A program made the translations under genes and the position numbers. The notes beneath the pieces are model-generated. The model worked only from the letters and a program-made list of their open reading frames with translations. It was not told the origin of the DNA and ran no database searches. From the NCBI GenBank assembly GCA_036620675.1, contig JAZHEE010000012.1: a stretch of DNA of 64,000 bases. One strand, 5' to 3'. Shown one piece after another: positions 26,312 through 34,686 of the stretch. Position 1 is the stretch's first letter, and each line of letters opens with the position of its first letter. Origin of the DNA: Jejubacter sp036620675 (GTDB taxonomy: Bacteria > Pseudomonadota > Gammaproteobacteria > Enterobacterales > Enterobacteriaceae).

Positions 26312-26428
26312 AGGTGCTCCGGGATAATAGTGATGTTGCGGCAGCGCCGCGAAGGAACCGTACTATCCTGGCGAAAAAAAAACGAAAAGAGAAGGGCGCG
26401 GCCAGGCGTTTGCCGTCGCCCTGAAGGG

Positions 26429-27895
26429 TTAACCGGCAAGTGTCGCGGCTACGGCGCCGCGCGCGCCCTTACGGCACAGCAGATGCCAGGCTTGCTCCAC
26501 GGCGTCGACAAAGGCGGGATTGGCCGGCAGGTCGTCGCCGAAGATCTCTTTGAGCGTCAGCAGTGCGCTAACGCGTTCCTGCTCGCTGCTTTGCGCCACC
26601 CGGACGGTGATTTTTTCCCGCAGCGGATCGCGGATGTCGATCGACTCGCCGCGATCGTCCACGCCGCTGACGTAGCGCATCCAGCCCGCCACGCCCAGCG
26701 CCAGTAACGGCCAGTCGCTATCGTTAGCCAGATGCCAGCGAATACCGTTCAGCATCCGCTGCGGCAGTTTCTGACTGCCGTCCATGGCGATCTGCCAGGT
26801 GCGGTGCGGTAGCGCGGGATTACTGAAGCGCGCGATCAGGCCGCTGGCGTAATCGTTCAGATCGACGTTGTGAATATTCAGCGTGGGCGCCTGTTCCTGT
26901 AGCATCAGGCGCCGGGCGGCGGTTTGGAAATCGGCGTCGGCCATGCAGTCGGCAATGGTATTAAAGCCCGCCAGATAGCCCAGCCAGGCAAGAAATGAGT
27001 GACTGCCGTTAAGCATGCGCAGTTTCATCTCTTCCCAGGGCAGGACATCCTGAACCATTTGTACGCCCACCTGCTCCCAGGCCGGGCGTCCGGCGACGAA
27101 GTTATCCTCAATCACCCACTGAATCCACGGCTCGGCGCAGATGCCGCAGGGATCTTCCACCCCCAGCGTATCGGCTATTTCTTGCAGTGATGACTCCGTG
27201 GCGGCGGGTACGATACGGTCTACCATGGTAGAGGGGAAGGTCACGTTATCGCGGATCCAGTCCGTCAGGGCTTTGTCGCGCTGTTGCGCCAGGCCCAGCA
27301 CGGCATTGCGCACCGTATGACCATTGTCGGGAATGTTATCGCAGGAAAGTACGGTAAAAGGCGCCAGGCCACGCTCCCGGCGGCGAGCCAGGGCCTCCAC
27401 CAGAATGCCCGGCGCGGAATGGGGCCGATCCGGATGCTCGAGATCGTGACGAATTCGCTCATTATTCACATCGAGCTGGCCGCTGGCCGGATCGATGCAG
27501 TAACCCTTTTCGGTGATGGTGAGCGACACAATGGCGACCTGAGGCTCGCAGAATTTTTCAATAATGGCGGGCAGACCATCGAGCCGGGCATTCAGGCATT
27601 CGTTAACGGCGCCGACTACGATAGCTTCACTACCCTGCGGGCCTTTTTCCAGCACGGTATAAAGGTGATCCTGAGCGCGCAGCGCGCTCATCAGTTTGTC
27701 GCCGCTGAACAGGCTGATTTCGCAAATGCCCCAGTCGCCGCCCAGCAGGTTTTGAACCCGGTCAGTCAGCAACGCCTGATGGGCGCGGTGAAAGGCGCCA
27801 AATCCCAGGTGAACGATGCGGCTTTTAAGCTGTGTGCGGTCATAGCCCGGCAGACGAACGCCGGACGGCAGCGCGGCGCTGGCGATAGTGTTCAT
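26429..27895 (-). CDS. yeiQ: Mannitol dehydrogenase family oxidoreductase YeiQ (fructuronate reductase-like)
   Basis: 488 residues (E. coli YeiQ 488). Polyol-dehydrogenase NAD-binding start IVHLGFGAFHRAHQALLTD, and the family catalytic helix KLRMLNGSHSFLAWLGYLAG near 300. Related to UxuB, which reduces fructuronate to mannonate. Here a uxuA gene is directly divergent, 199 bp away, which makes hexuronate (mannonate/fructuronate) the likely substrate, more clearly than in E. coli where yeiQ stands apart. Cytosolic, NAD(H)-dependent. Confidence 0.9.
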   Translation of the reverse strand: MNTIASAALPSGVRLPGYDRTQLKSRIVHLGFGAFHRAHQALLTDRVQNLLGGDWGICEISLFSGDKLMSALRAQDHLYTVLEKGPQGSEAIVVGAVNECLNARLDGLPAIIEKFCEPQVAIVSLTITEKGYCIDPASGQLDVNNERIRHDLEHPDRPHSAPGILVEALARRRERGLAPFTVLSCDNIPDNGHTVRNAVLGLAQQRDKALTDWIRDNVTFPSTMVDRIVPAATESSLQEIADTLGVEDPCGICAEPWIQWVIEDNFVAGRPAWEQVGVQMVQDVLPWEEMKLRMLNGSHSFLAWLGYLAGFNTIADCMADADFQTAARRLMLQEQAPTLNIHNVDLNDYASGLIARFSNPALPHRTWQIAMDGSQKLPQRMLNGIRWHLANDSDWPLLALGVAGWMRYVSGVDDRGESIDIRDPLREKITVRVAQSSEQERVSALLTLKEIFGDDLPANPAFVDAVEQAWHLLCRKGARGAVAATLAG

Positions 27896-27958
27896 GAAAT
27901 GTTATTCCCGATAACCATTGATTAACATTGCCAGTGTAAAGTTATATGACAACAAATG

Positions 27959-28079
27959 AAATTGGTGTGCCTTATTTATCGGGGGAATGTGAAGTAGATC
28001 AACCAATACTGCGGATAATATTGACGGAATTTGCAGGGCATGTAGGGTAACTGCATTAACTGATTGGTATAACATCTTT
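27959..28079. promoter_or_regulatory. Possible UxuR/ExuR-type operators between yeiQ and uxuA
   Basis: Two sites resemble the AAATTGGTATACCAATTT palindrome bound by the GntR-family hexuronate repressors: AAATTGGTGTGCCTTAT at 27958-27974 and TGATTGGTATAACATC at 28061-28076. Both keep the ATTGGT half and are imperfect in the other half. Placed in the divergent promoter region of two hexuronate-type genes. Inference from pattern matching by eye. Confidence 0.4.
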
Positions 28080-28094
28080 TGCGAGGAGATGGCG

Positions 28095-29285
28095 ATGGAA
28101 CAAACCTGGCGTTGGTATGGGCCTAATGACCCGGTTACCCTTGATGATGTTCGGCAAGCGGGCGCGACTGGGGTGGTCACTGCGCTGCATCATATTCCCA
28201 ACGGCCAGGTCTGGCCGGTTGAAGAGATCCGCGAGCGTCAGCGGCTGCTGGCGGAAAAAGGGCTCACCTGGTCGGTGGTCGAAAGCATTCCGATCCATGA
28301 AGATATCAAGACCCATAGCGGCGACTACGATCGGTATATCGCAGCCTGGCAGCAGAGCGTGCGTAACCTGGCCGAATGCGGCATTGATACCGTTTGCTAC
28401 AACTTTATGCCGATTCTGGACTGGACCCGTACCGATCTGGCCTGGACTCTGCCGGATGGTTCAAAGGCGCTGCGTTTCGATCAGATTGCCTTTGCGGCGT
28501 TTGAACTGCATATCCTCAAGCGTCAGGGGGCCGAAGCCGACTATACCGACCAGGAGCGCGCCCAGGCGGCGGAGTACTTCGCCGCTATGAGCGAAGCTGA
28601 TATTGATAAGCTGACCCGGAATATCATCGCCGGTCTGCCCGGGGCTGAAGAGGGTTATACCCTCGATCAGTTCCGAGCTCGTCTGGCGGAATACGACGGC
28701 ATCGATAAAGCGAAGCTGCGCGAAAACATGGCTTATTTCCTGAAAGCGGTGGTACCGGTGGCAGAAGAGTCTGGCGTGCGCCTGGCGATTCACCCGGACG
28801 ATCCGCCGCGCCCGATCCTGGGTCTGCCGCGTATTGTCTCTACCATTGAAGACATGCAGTGGATGAAACAGACCGTAGACAGTATCTATAACGGCTTCAC
28901 GATGTGTACCGGCTCTTACGGCGTGCGCGCCGATAACGATCTGGTGAATATGATCGAAACCTTCGGCGATCGCATTCACTTTACCCATCTGCGCGCCACC
29001 TGCCGGGAACAGAATCCGAAAACCTTCCACGAAGGGGCGCATCTGCAGGGAGATGTGGATATGGTCGCGGTAGTGAAGGCGATTCTGAGCGAAGAGTCGC
29101 GACGTAAGGCGGCAGGTGACCTGCGTCCGATCCCGATGCGTCCGGATCACGGCCATCAGATGCTGGACGATCTGCATAAAAAGACCAACCCGGGCTATTC
29201 CGCCATCGGGCGTCTGAAGGGGCTGGCGGAAGTGCGCGGCGTTGAGCTGGCGCTGAAAAAGCTGCTGTTCCCTGAACTGCTGTAA
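28095..29285 (+). CDS. uxuA: Mannonate dehydratase
   Basis: 396 residues, very close to E. coli UxuA (394) along the whole length: MEQTWRWYGPNDPV, CYNFMPVLDWTRTDL-like block near 98, HPDDPPRPILGLPR near 233, MRPDHGHQMLDDL near 350. It dehydrates D-mannonate to 2-keto-3-deoxygluconate, using Fe/Mn bound by His and Cys residues. ATG 28095 is preferred over 28089 because GAGGAG is six bases upstream and it matches the E. coli start. In E. coli uxuA sits with uxuB at another locus. Confidence 0.96.
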   Translation: MEQTWRWYGPNDPVTLDDVRQAGATGVVTALHHIPNGQVWPVEEIRERQRLLAEKGLTWSVVESIPIHEDIKTHSGDYDRYIAAWQQSVRNLAECGIDTVCYNFMPILDWTRTDLAWTLPDGSKALRFDQIAFAAFELHILKRQGAEADYTDQERAQAAEYFAAMSEADIDKLTRNIIAGLPGAEEGYTLDQFRARLAEYDGIDKAKLRENMAYFLKAVVPVAEESGVRLAIHPDDPPRPILGLPRIVSTIEDMQWMKQTVDSIYNGFTMCTGSYGVRADNDLVNMIETFGDRIHFTHLRATCREQNPKTFHEGAHLQGDVDMVAVVKAILSEESRRKAAGDLRPIPMRPDHGHQMLDDLHKKTNPGYSAIGRLKGLAEVRGVELALKKLLFPELL

Positions 29286-29298
29286 TCGGTTATCAAAA

Positions 29299-29326
29299 GA
29301 AACGGGAGGCCCTGGCCTCCCGTTTC
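29299..29326. terminator. Bidirectional terminator uxuA/yeiP
   Basis: GAAACGGGAGGC / GCCTCCCGTTTC 12-bp stem with a 4-base centre, between the convergent uxuA and yeiP stops. It is followed by TTTA on the plus strand and TTTTG on the minus strand. Confidence 0.9.
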
Positions 29327-29337
29327 TTTATGGCCGA

Positions 29338-29910
29338 TTACTCGGCGCGTCCCATATAGCGGCGCTCGGCCACGTGAATACGGATTTTCTCACCAGTCAC
29401 CAGATATTCCGGCACCTGAATCGTCAGGCCGGTTGAGAGGGTGGCCGGTTTGGTACGGGCGCTGGCGGAAGCGCCCTTAATGCCCGGTGCGGTTTCGGTA
29501 ATTTCCAGATCCACCGTCTGGGGCAGCTCCAGCGCCAGTACCTGGCCGTCCCAGGTCAGAACCTGCATACCGGGAATACCGCCTTCGGGAATAAACTGCA
29601 GCTCGTCGGCAATCTGCTCCTGGTTAAAGGAGTAGGGGGTGTAGTCTTCGTCATCCATAAAGACGTATTCGTTGCCGTCGACGTATGAAAAATTAACCGG
29701 GCGGCGGCTGAGTATGATGGTGTCCAGAATATCGTCACCCTTAAAGCGCTCTTCCACCTTGAGACCGGTGCGGACATCCGAAAAGCGCATCTTATAGAGC
29801 GTGGCCGCGCCGCGGGCGCTCGGGGCCTGGATATCGATATCTTTCACCAGCAGCAGCTTGCCATTGTAGTTGACGGCCATGCCGCGCTTGATTTCGTTAG
29901 CTCTTGCCAT
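29338..29910 (-). CDS. yeiP: Elongation factor P-like protein YeiP
   Basis: 190 residues (E. coli 190). EF-P three-domain layout: KOW-like N-terminus MARANEIKRGMAVNYNGKLLLVKDID, central OB domain with VDGNEYVFMDDEDYTPYS, C-terminal OB with LSTGLTIQVPEYLVTGEKIRIHVAERRYMGR. The tip loop APSARGAATLYK has arginine at the position where EF-P carries its modified lysine. It binds the ribosome as a paralogue of EF-P; the precise role is debated. Confidence 0.96.
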   Translation of the reverse strand: MARANEIKRGMAVNYNGKLLLVKDIDIQAPSARGAATLYKMRFSDVRTGLKVEERFKGDDILDTIILSRRPVNFSYVDGNEYVFMDDEDYTPYSFNQEQIADELQFIPEGGIPGMQVLTWDGQVLALELPQTVDLEITETAPGIKGASASARTKPATLSTGLTIQVPEYLVTGEKIRIHVAERRYMGRAE

Positions 29911-30060
29911 ACATCAATCCTGATCGATAACGCGATAAAAATATGGCGACAAGGTACTCGCGGCACCGCGTTCAGGCAAGAAAATTCTCTGTAGGTAAAG
30001 AGGGTGGCTGTGGGGGAAATGGGCTGTTAGAGTAGCGGTTTTTCCGGCCGGAGCCTTCAG

Positions 30061-30315
30061 ATGGACTGTCGCCCTGACTGCGGTGCCTGCTGCACCGCCC
30101 CTTCAATATCCAGTCCGATCCCCGGTATGCCTGAAGGCAAGCCTGCGGGCGTGCCCTGCGTGCAGCTCGACGAGCGTCAGCGCTGTAAGCTTTTCGGCTC
30201 GCCACTGCGCCCTGCCGTTTGCGCCAGCCTGAGTCCGCACGCCGCGATGTGCGGCACCAGCCGGGAGCAGGCGCTGGCGTATCTTATCCATCTTGAGGAA
30301 GCGACGGCACCCTAA
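30061..30315 (+). CDS. yeiW: YkgJ-type zinc/iron cluster protein YeiW
   Basis: 84 residues (E. coli YeiW is also 84). Cysteine-rich: CRPDCGACC at residues 3-11 and further cysteines in GVPC, RCKLF, AVC and MCG, the pattern of the YkgJ/CxxCxxCC family thought to bind zinc or an Fe-S cluster. Ribosome binding site is weak (GGAG 10 bases before the ATG). The stop codon overlaps the convergent setB stop by 4 bp. Function unknown. Confidence 0.85.
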   Translation: MDCRPDCGACCTAPSISSPIPGMPEGKPAGVPCVQLDERQRCKLFGSPLRPAVCASLSPHAAMCGTSREQALAYLIHLEEATAP

Positions 30316-31493
30316 ACGTCGCGAATGCGCAGTAAGCACCAGACGGCGACGGCAATCATTCCCAGCGCCAGCCAGAATACCGAATGATAGCTCCAGAGCT
30401 CTGCCGCTATACCTGCAAGCCCACCGGCGATAATCCAGCCAACGCGGGTGGTGTTGGTGTACAGCGTGGTGGCGGCGCCCGCCTGGCCTGGCATCAGGTC
30501 CTGGAAATAGAGCATGCCGATGCCCGCCAGTATCCCGATATAGACGGCATTCATCAGCTGTAGCGCCAGCAGCAGCATCGGGCTGTGCAGCGTCAGCATA
30601 CCGATATAGAACAGCATCCCGCCGACCATCGCCACCCGTATCAGAAAGCGTTTGCCGAAGCGCCGGGCGTAATAGCCGGCAATAAGCATGGTGGGAATCT
30701 CCAGCCCGGCAGCGGTGCCCATCATCAGCCCGGCCAGTTTTTCCGGCAGTTTAAGCTCGTGGATGATGTAGAGCGGCATATTAATGATGTAGAGACTGTT
30801 GCTGCCCCACATCATGGTACAGGCGATGAACAGCAGCAGGGCATCGTGGCGATTACTGTGCGGTGCTTCCAGGCGGCCCGCCCCGGCGGCGGGATCCTTA
30901 CGCATCGACGGCAGCCAGAACCAGACGATGAGCCCGCACACGATAAAGGCCGCTGCGGCACTCAGATACATCGCCTGAAAACCAAAACCCAGGGCCAGCG
31001 CATAGGCCAGTGGCGGCCCCACCACCCAGGCCAGTGACACCTGGGCGCGCAGGATAGAGCTGAACATGACCGCTTCGCGCCCGGTACGATCTGCGTGCTC
31101 CCGGGCCAGGGCGAACATCTGCGGGTTCGCCGTAGAACCAAAGCTACTCAGAAAGACGCCAATAAATAACAGAATAAAGTAGTTACGGTTCCAGGCGAAC
31201 AGTACGCAGGCCAGCGCCCCCAGCAGGCAGCAGACCAGGATCAGGCTTTTGCGATCGCCTCGCCTGTCAGAATGGCTGGCCAGAAACTGACTGACCAGGA
31301 TGCCGATAACCGCGCTGCCGGTAAAGAACAGTCCCACCATGGCCGGACGGGCGTGTACCTCTTCGCTCAGGAACAGGCTCAGGGTAGGCGTCTGGAGCGC
31401 GCCGGCAATACCGGTCAGAAACGCGACGATCAGGAACGCCGCCGACGTCAGGTTCACGGGGCCTGAACGAGGCAGGGTAGAGTCAGGTTGCAT
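30312..31493 (-). CDS. setB: Sugar efflux transporter SetB
   Basis: 393 residues as in E. coli, a 12-helix MFS protein of the sugar-efflux (SET) subfamily. Motif A-like SHSDRRGDRKSLIL near 73-86 and the SLFLSEEVHARPAMVGLFFTG start are typical. It exports lactose, glucose and some glycosides in E. coli and has been linked to chromosome segregation through MreB. Divergent from fruB across about 410 bp, and tail-to-tail with yeiW. Confidence 0.94.
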   Translation of the reverse strand: MQPDSTLPRSGPVNLTSAAFLIVAFLTGIAGALQTPTLSLFLSEEVHARPAMVGLFFTGSAVIGILVSQFLASHSDRRGDRKSLILVCCLLGALACVLFAWNRNYFILLFIGVFLSSFGSTANPQMFALAREHADRTGREAVMFSSILRAQVSLAWVVGPPLAYALALGFGFQAMYLSAAAAFIVCGLIVWFWLPSMRKDPAAGAGRLEAPHSNRHDALLLFIACTMMWGSNSLYIINMPLYIIHELKLPEKLAGLMMGTAAGLEIPTMLIAGYYARRFGKRFLIRVAMVGGMLFYIGMLTLHSPMLLLALQLMNAVYIGILAGIGMLYFQDLMPGQAGAATTLYTNTTRVGWIIAGGLAGIAAELWSYHSVFWLALGMIAVAVWCLLRIRDV

Positions 31494-31757
31494 GGAAAAT
31501 GTTTGAGTTGATGAATTAACGCGCGCAGTGTAACGGGCCTGAAGATAAATAAACAGTCACTAAAATCAAAATCGGCATCGAAAATCAAAACGCTATTCCA
31601 TCTTTGTAAGCAGGGCGGTGAGTGATGAGCGGTTTTTTGGCGCCGCACCGGGGGCTGATATCGGCTGAAACTGTGCTGAAAATCAAACTTCTGTGGCCGG
31701 AATCAGCCAGGAACTTGCCTGAATTCGGTGAATGACGGACACTATTGCGGGATTTTT
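31494..31757. other. setB-fruB intergenic region
   Basis: No gene. It contains an A-rich imperfect direct repeat (AAAATCAAAA-tcggcatcg-AAAATCAAAA, about 31561-31590) near the setB start. No part of the missing FruB EIIA domain can be read here in any frame. Confidence 0.5.
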
Positions 31758-31769
31758 TGAAACGTTTCA
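31758..31769. promoter_or_regulatory. Cra (FruR) operator 1
   Basis: Perfect palindrome TGAAACGTTTCA followed by GC, matching the known Cra consensus. Its centre is 68 bp upstream of the second box, as a paired-operator arrangement in front of fruBK. Confidence 0.85.
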
Positions 31770-31825
31770 GCGCCTATATCCTGCGGCGAAAAGTTGCATG
31801 GCGTCGTTTTTTATGGTCCGATAGC

Positions 31826-31837
31826 TGAAACGTTTCA
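31826..31837. promoter_or_regulatory. Cra (FruR) operator 2
   Basis: Second perfect TGAAACGTTTCA palindrome, preceded by GC, four bases before a short upstream ORF and 70 bp before the fruB start. Cra represses fruBKA in E. coli and is relieved by fructose-1-phosphate. Confidence 0.87.
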
Positions 31838-31841
31838 ATTT

Positions 31842-31907
31842 ATGACGGGAGTCGCTATGCCGCACGCGGGGCGCCAGACTCTTTCCATTGGACCGGCGGA
31901 GCGCTGA
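31842..31907 (+). CDS. Short upstream ORF before fruB, possible EIIA remnant
   Basis: 21 codons from ATG 31842 (or 16 from ATG 31857, which has GGGAG nine bases upstream). Its stop TGA shares one base with the fruB ATG (TGATG). The reading MTGVAMPHAGRQ contains GVAMPHA, resembling the EIIA-Fru active-site pattern GIAIPHG that surrounds the phosphorylated histidine in full-length FruB. It may be a fragment of the lost EIIA domain, or a chance match in a coupling leader. Only about seven residues match, so certainty is low. Confidence 0.35.
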   Translation: MTGVAMPHAGRQTLSIGPAER

Positions 31908-32626
31908 TGGAAAAGGGGCCGCACAGCCAGTTAATTTTTGATGCCGGTACCCTGATACTGGATGCGGAAGCCCGCGATCTGGCGGTGCTTCAGGCCCTGA
32001 ATATCGGGATGCTGAAGGCCAGAGGCGCGATTAACGATGCTTTCGCGCATAGCGCCAGTGAACAGTGCCCTAATCATCTGGGGCAGGGGGTCTGGCTGAA
32101 CGACAGCCTGCACGGTAATCTCATCAGCGCTGTCGCCATCAGCCGCCCCAGAACGCCATTCCTGGCAGACGGGCTCCCGGTCGCGTTGCTAATCACCACG
32201 TCGGTGGCGGATGATAAAGCGCTGCAAATTCTGGGGCGTCTGAGCGCGCTGCTCAGCCAGGGAGAGGGTGAACGTCTGCTAAACGCTAACGTCGCGACGC
32301 TGCTGAGGCTGCTGACCCGGGATGAAACTGCCAGTGAACCCACGCCGCAGATAGCAGATTTTGTGATACGCAACGAATACGGTATTCATGCCCGTCCGGG
32401 CGCCGTACTGGTCAATATTATCAAACAGTTTAAGAGTGACATTACCGTGATAAACCTCGACGGAACGGGCAGGGCGGCCAGCGGCCGCAGCCTGATGAAG
32501 ATAGTCGCGCTGGGCGCGAAAAAGGGACACCGTCTGCGTTTTACCGCCTGTGGCGAGGATGCCTCACCCATGCTGAAAGCGATCGGTGAAGGCATCGCCA
32601 GTGGCCTGGGGGAGGATGTGGCATGA
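31907..32626 (+). CDS. fruB: Truncated FruB: M domain plus HPr domain, no EIIA
   Basis: 239 residues against 376 in E. coli FruB. Residues about 13-137 align to the central M domain (LDAEARDLAVLQALN, NHLGQGVWLNDSLHGNL) and 150-239 to the HPr-like domain, with the phosphorylated histidine H161 in GIHARPG and ASGRSLMKIVALG intact. The entire N-terminal EIIA domain, which phosphorylates FruA, is missing. It could still accept phosphate from enzyme I as an HPr, but cannot do the usual EIIA step. ATGA overlap with fruK. Under two Cra boxes. Confidence 0.88.
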   Translation: MEKGPHSQLIFDAGTLILDAEARDLAVLQALNIGMLKARGAINDAFAHSASEQCPNHLGQGVWLNDSLHGNLISAVAISRPRTPFLADGLPVALLITTSVADDKALQILGRLSALLSQGEGERLLNANVATLLRLLTRDETASEPTPQIADFVIRNEYGIHARPGAVLVNIIKQFKSDITVINLDGTGRAASGRSLMKIVALGAKKGHRLRFTACGEDASPMLKAIGEGIASGLGEDVA

Positions 32627-33564
32627 CCAGACGCGTTGCCACTATTACCCTTAATCCGGCCTATGACCTGGTGGGTTTTTGTGAAGAGATTGAGCGCGGC
32701 GAAGTGAACCTGGTGCGCACCACCGGTCTGCACGCTGCAGGAAAGGGCATTAACGTCGCTAAGGTGCTGAAGGATCTGGGCATCGACGTGACCGTCGGCG
32801 GCTTTCTGGGGAAAGAGAATCAGGAAGGCTTCCAGCACCTGTTCAGCGAACTGGGTATCGCCAACCGCTTTCAGGTGGTGCAGGGGCGAACCCGCATCAA
32901 TGTGAAGATGACCGAAAAAGATGGCGAAGTGACCGATCTCAACTTTTCCGGTTTTGAAGTGACCCGCCCGGACTGGGAGCGTTTTGTTACCGATTCCCTG
33001 AGCTGGCTGGGCCAGTTTGACATGGTGTGCGTCAGCGGTAGTTTGCCGGTGGGTGTACAGCCCGACGACTTTACCGACTGGATGGTACGCCTGCGCCGCC
33101 AGTGTCCGTGCATTATCTTCGACAGCAGCCGCGAAGCGCTGAAGGCCGGTCTTAAAGCGGCGCCCTGGCTGGTGAAACCTAATCGTCGTGAACTGGAGAT
33201 CTGGGCCGGTCGCCCGCTGGAGGGCATGCAGGATGTCGTTGAAGCAGCCCATCAGCTGCGCGAACAGGGCATTGCCCATGTGGTGATTTCTCTTGGCGCC
33301 GAAGGGGCGCTGTGGGTCAATGCCTCCGGCGCCTGGATAGCCCGTCCACCTGCCTGCGACGTGATCAGCACCGTCGGCGCCGGTGATTCCATGGTCGGCG
33401 GCCTGATCTATGGGCTGCTGATGCGCGAAAGTAGCGAACATACCCTGCGTCTGGCGACGGCGGTGGCGGCACTGGCGGTGAGCCAGAGCAATGTAGGCGT
33501 CAGCGATCGTTCCCGGCTGGCCGCCATGATGGCGAAGGTGGAATTAAAACCGTTTAATGGCTGA
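32623..33564 (+). CDS. fruK: 1-phosphofructokinase
   Basis: 313 residues (E. coli 312), PfkB-family kinase. N-terminal signature RTTGLHAAGKGINVAKVLKDLG, and C-terminal ATP/anion-hole motif STVGAGDSMVGG with catalytic Asp near residue 256. It converts fructose-1-phosphate to fructose-1,6-bisphosphate. Starts 4 bp inside fruB (ATGA). fruA, normally next, is absent: a hairpin and then nfo follow. E. coli FruK also binds Cra, so a regulatory role may explain its retention; that is inference. Confidence 0.95.
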   Translation: MTRRVATITLNPAYDLVGFCEEIERGEVNLVRTTGLHAAGKGINVAKVLKDLGIDVTVGGFLGKENQEGFQHLFSELGIANRFQVVQGRTRINVKMTEKDGEVTDLNFSGFEVTRPDWERFVTDSLSWLGQFDMVCVSGSLPVGVQPDDFTDWMVRLRRQCPCIIFDSSREALKAGLKAAPWLVKPNRRELEIWAGRPLEGMQDVVEAAHQLREQGIAHVVISLGAEGALWVNASGAWIARPPACDVISTVGAGDSMVGGLIYGLLMRESSEHTLRLATAVAALAVSQSNVGVSDRSRLAAMMAKVELKPFNG

Positions 33565-33568
33565 ATGA

Positions 33569-33593
33569 CGCGGGGCCGGCTGTCGGCCCCGCG
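33569..33593. terminator. GC-rich hairpin after fruK
   Basis: 10-bp perfect stem CGCGGGGCCG / CGGCCCCGCG with a GCTGT loop between the convergent fruK and nfo genes. No T run on either side, so it may slow rather than fully end transcription. Confidence 0.7.
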
Positions 33594-33604
33594 ATGTGCG
33601 GCGA

Positions 33605-34450
33605 TTAGTCGTTCTGCTGGGCGCGCAGCCAGGCAATCTCTTTATCCCAGATATCCGGATTAATGGTTTCCAGTATCAGCGGAATGCCGTCGAAGCGCGG
33701 ATCGCGCATTATCCAGCGAAAGGCTGTATGGCCGATATTGCCTTCGCCCAGGCTGTGGTGGCGATCCACCCGGCTGGCGAATTCGCTTTTCGCGTCGTTC
33801 AGATGCATGCCCCGCAGATAGTGAAAGCCGACCGTTCGTTCGAAATCGGCAAAGGTTTCGCGACAGGCTTCTTCGGTGCGCAGGTCGTAGCCGGCCGCGA
33901 ATGCGTGGCAGGTATCAATGCAGACCCCTACCCGCGACTTATCCTCGACGCCTTCGATAATTTCCGCCAGCTGTTCGAAGCGGAATCCCAGGTTACTGCC
34001 CTGACCGGCGGTGTTCTCAACGACCGCCGTCACCCCTTCGCTCTGCTCCAGCGCAATATTGATGGAGTCGGCGATGCGCGCCAGGCATTCGGATTCGGAA
34101 ATCTGTTTAAGGTGGCTACCGGGGTGGAAGTTAAGCAGCGAAAGCCCCAGTTGCTGGCAGCGCTGCATTTCGTCGATAAAGGCAGTACGCGATTTTTCCA
34201 GCGCCTCCTGAACCGGGTGGCCCAGATTAATCAGGTAGCTGTCATGGGGCAGGATCTGGCCTGGGCCAAAATGGTACTTTTTACAGGCCGCCTTAAAATT
34301 TTCGATGGTCTCTTCGCTGAGCGGCGCAGCCCGCCACTGGCGCTGATTTTTGGTAAACAGGGCGAAAGCGGTGGCTTCCAGCTCTGCGGCGCGGATAACG
34401 GCGTTCTCCAGGCCGCCAGCCGCGCTGACGTGCGCTCCAATATACTTCAT
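33605..34450 (-). CDS. nfo: Endonuclease IV
   Basis: 281 residues from ATG 34450, which gives MKYIGAHVSAAGGLENAVIRAAE exactly as E. coli Nfo (285) begins; an open frame runs further upstream without support. Zn-ligand motifs: NFHPGSH near 105, ENTAGQG near 145, GVCIDTCHAFAAGYD near 173-187, HLNDAKS and DRHHSLGEGNIG near 215-235, ILETINP near 260. AP endonuclease and 3'-repair enzyme for oxidised DNA; SoxRS-regulated in E. coli. Confidence 0.97.
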   Translation of the reverse strand: MKYIGAHVSAAGGLENAVIRAAELEATAFALFTKNQRQWRAAPLSEETIENFKAACKKYHFGPGQILPHDSYLINLGHPVQEALEKSRTAFIDEMQRCQQLGLSLLNFHPGSHLKQISESECLARIADSINIALEQSEGVTAVVENTAGQGSNLGFRFEQLAEIIEGVEDKSRVGVCIDTCHAFAAGYDLRTEEACRETFADFERTVGFHYLRGMHLNDAKSEFASRVDRHHSLGEGNIGHTAFRWIMRDPRFDGIPLILETINPDIWDKEIAWLRAQQND

Positions 34451-34686
34451 TATCGTTGTTCTCCGGTCGTCCCGCAGGGAAGTGCCTATAATAGCGGTTC
34501 GACCGGCAAAAATCTTATCCCCTTTATACTTCGGGCTGCCTCTTTGTTGGCGGTCTTTGCTCGCCCCGGCCCCTGGTATGGCGATGCTCCCGGGGGGATG
34601 AGCCTGCGGGCCGGCGTACACGTTGTTCAAACCGGTTTGTCGCTCGGTTGCCGCTTTGATGCAATCCGAACTAATTCGGGTATCAA

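Noticed and set aside
25364..26707. 447-codon open frame antisense to yeiR and the end of yeiQ
   Set aside because: Opposite two conserved genes; no recognisable domain. Shadow frame.
32386..33441. 351-codon frame antisense to fruBK
   Set aside because: Opposite intact HPr and PfkB domains; composition typical of a mirror frame.
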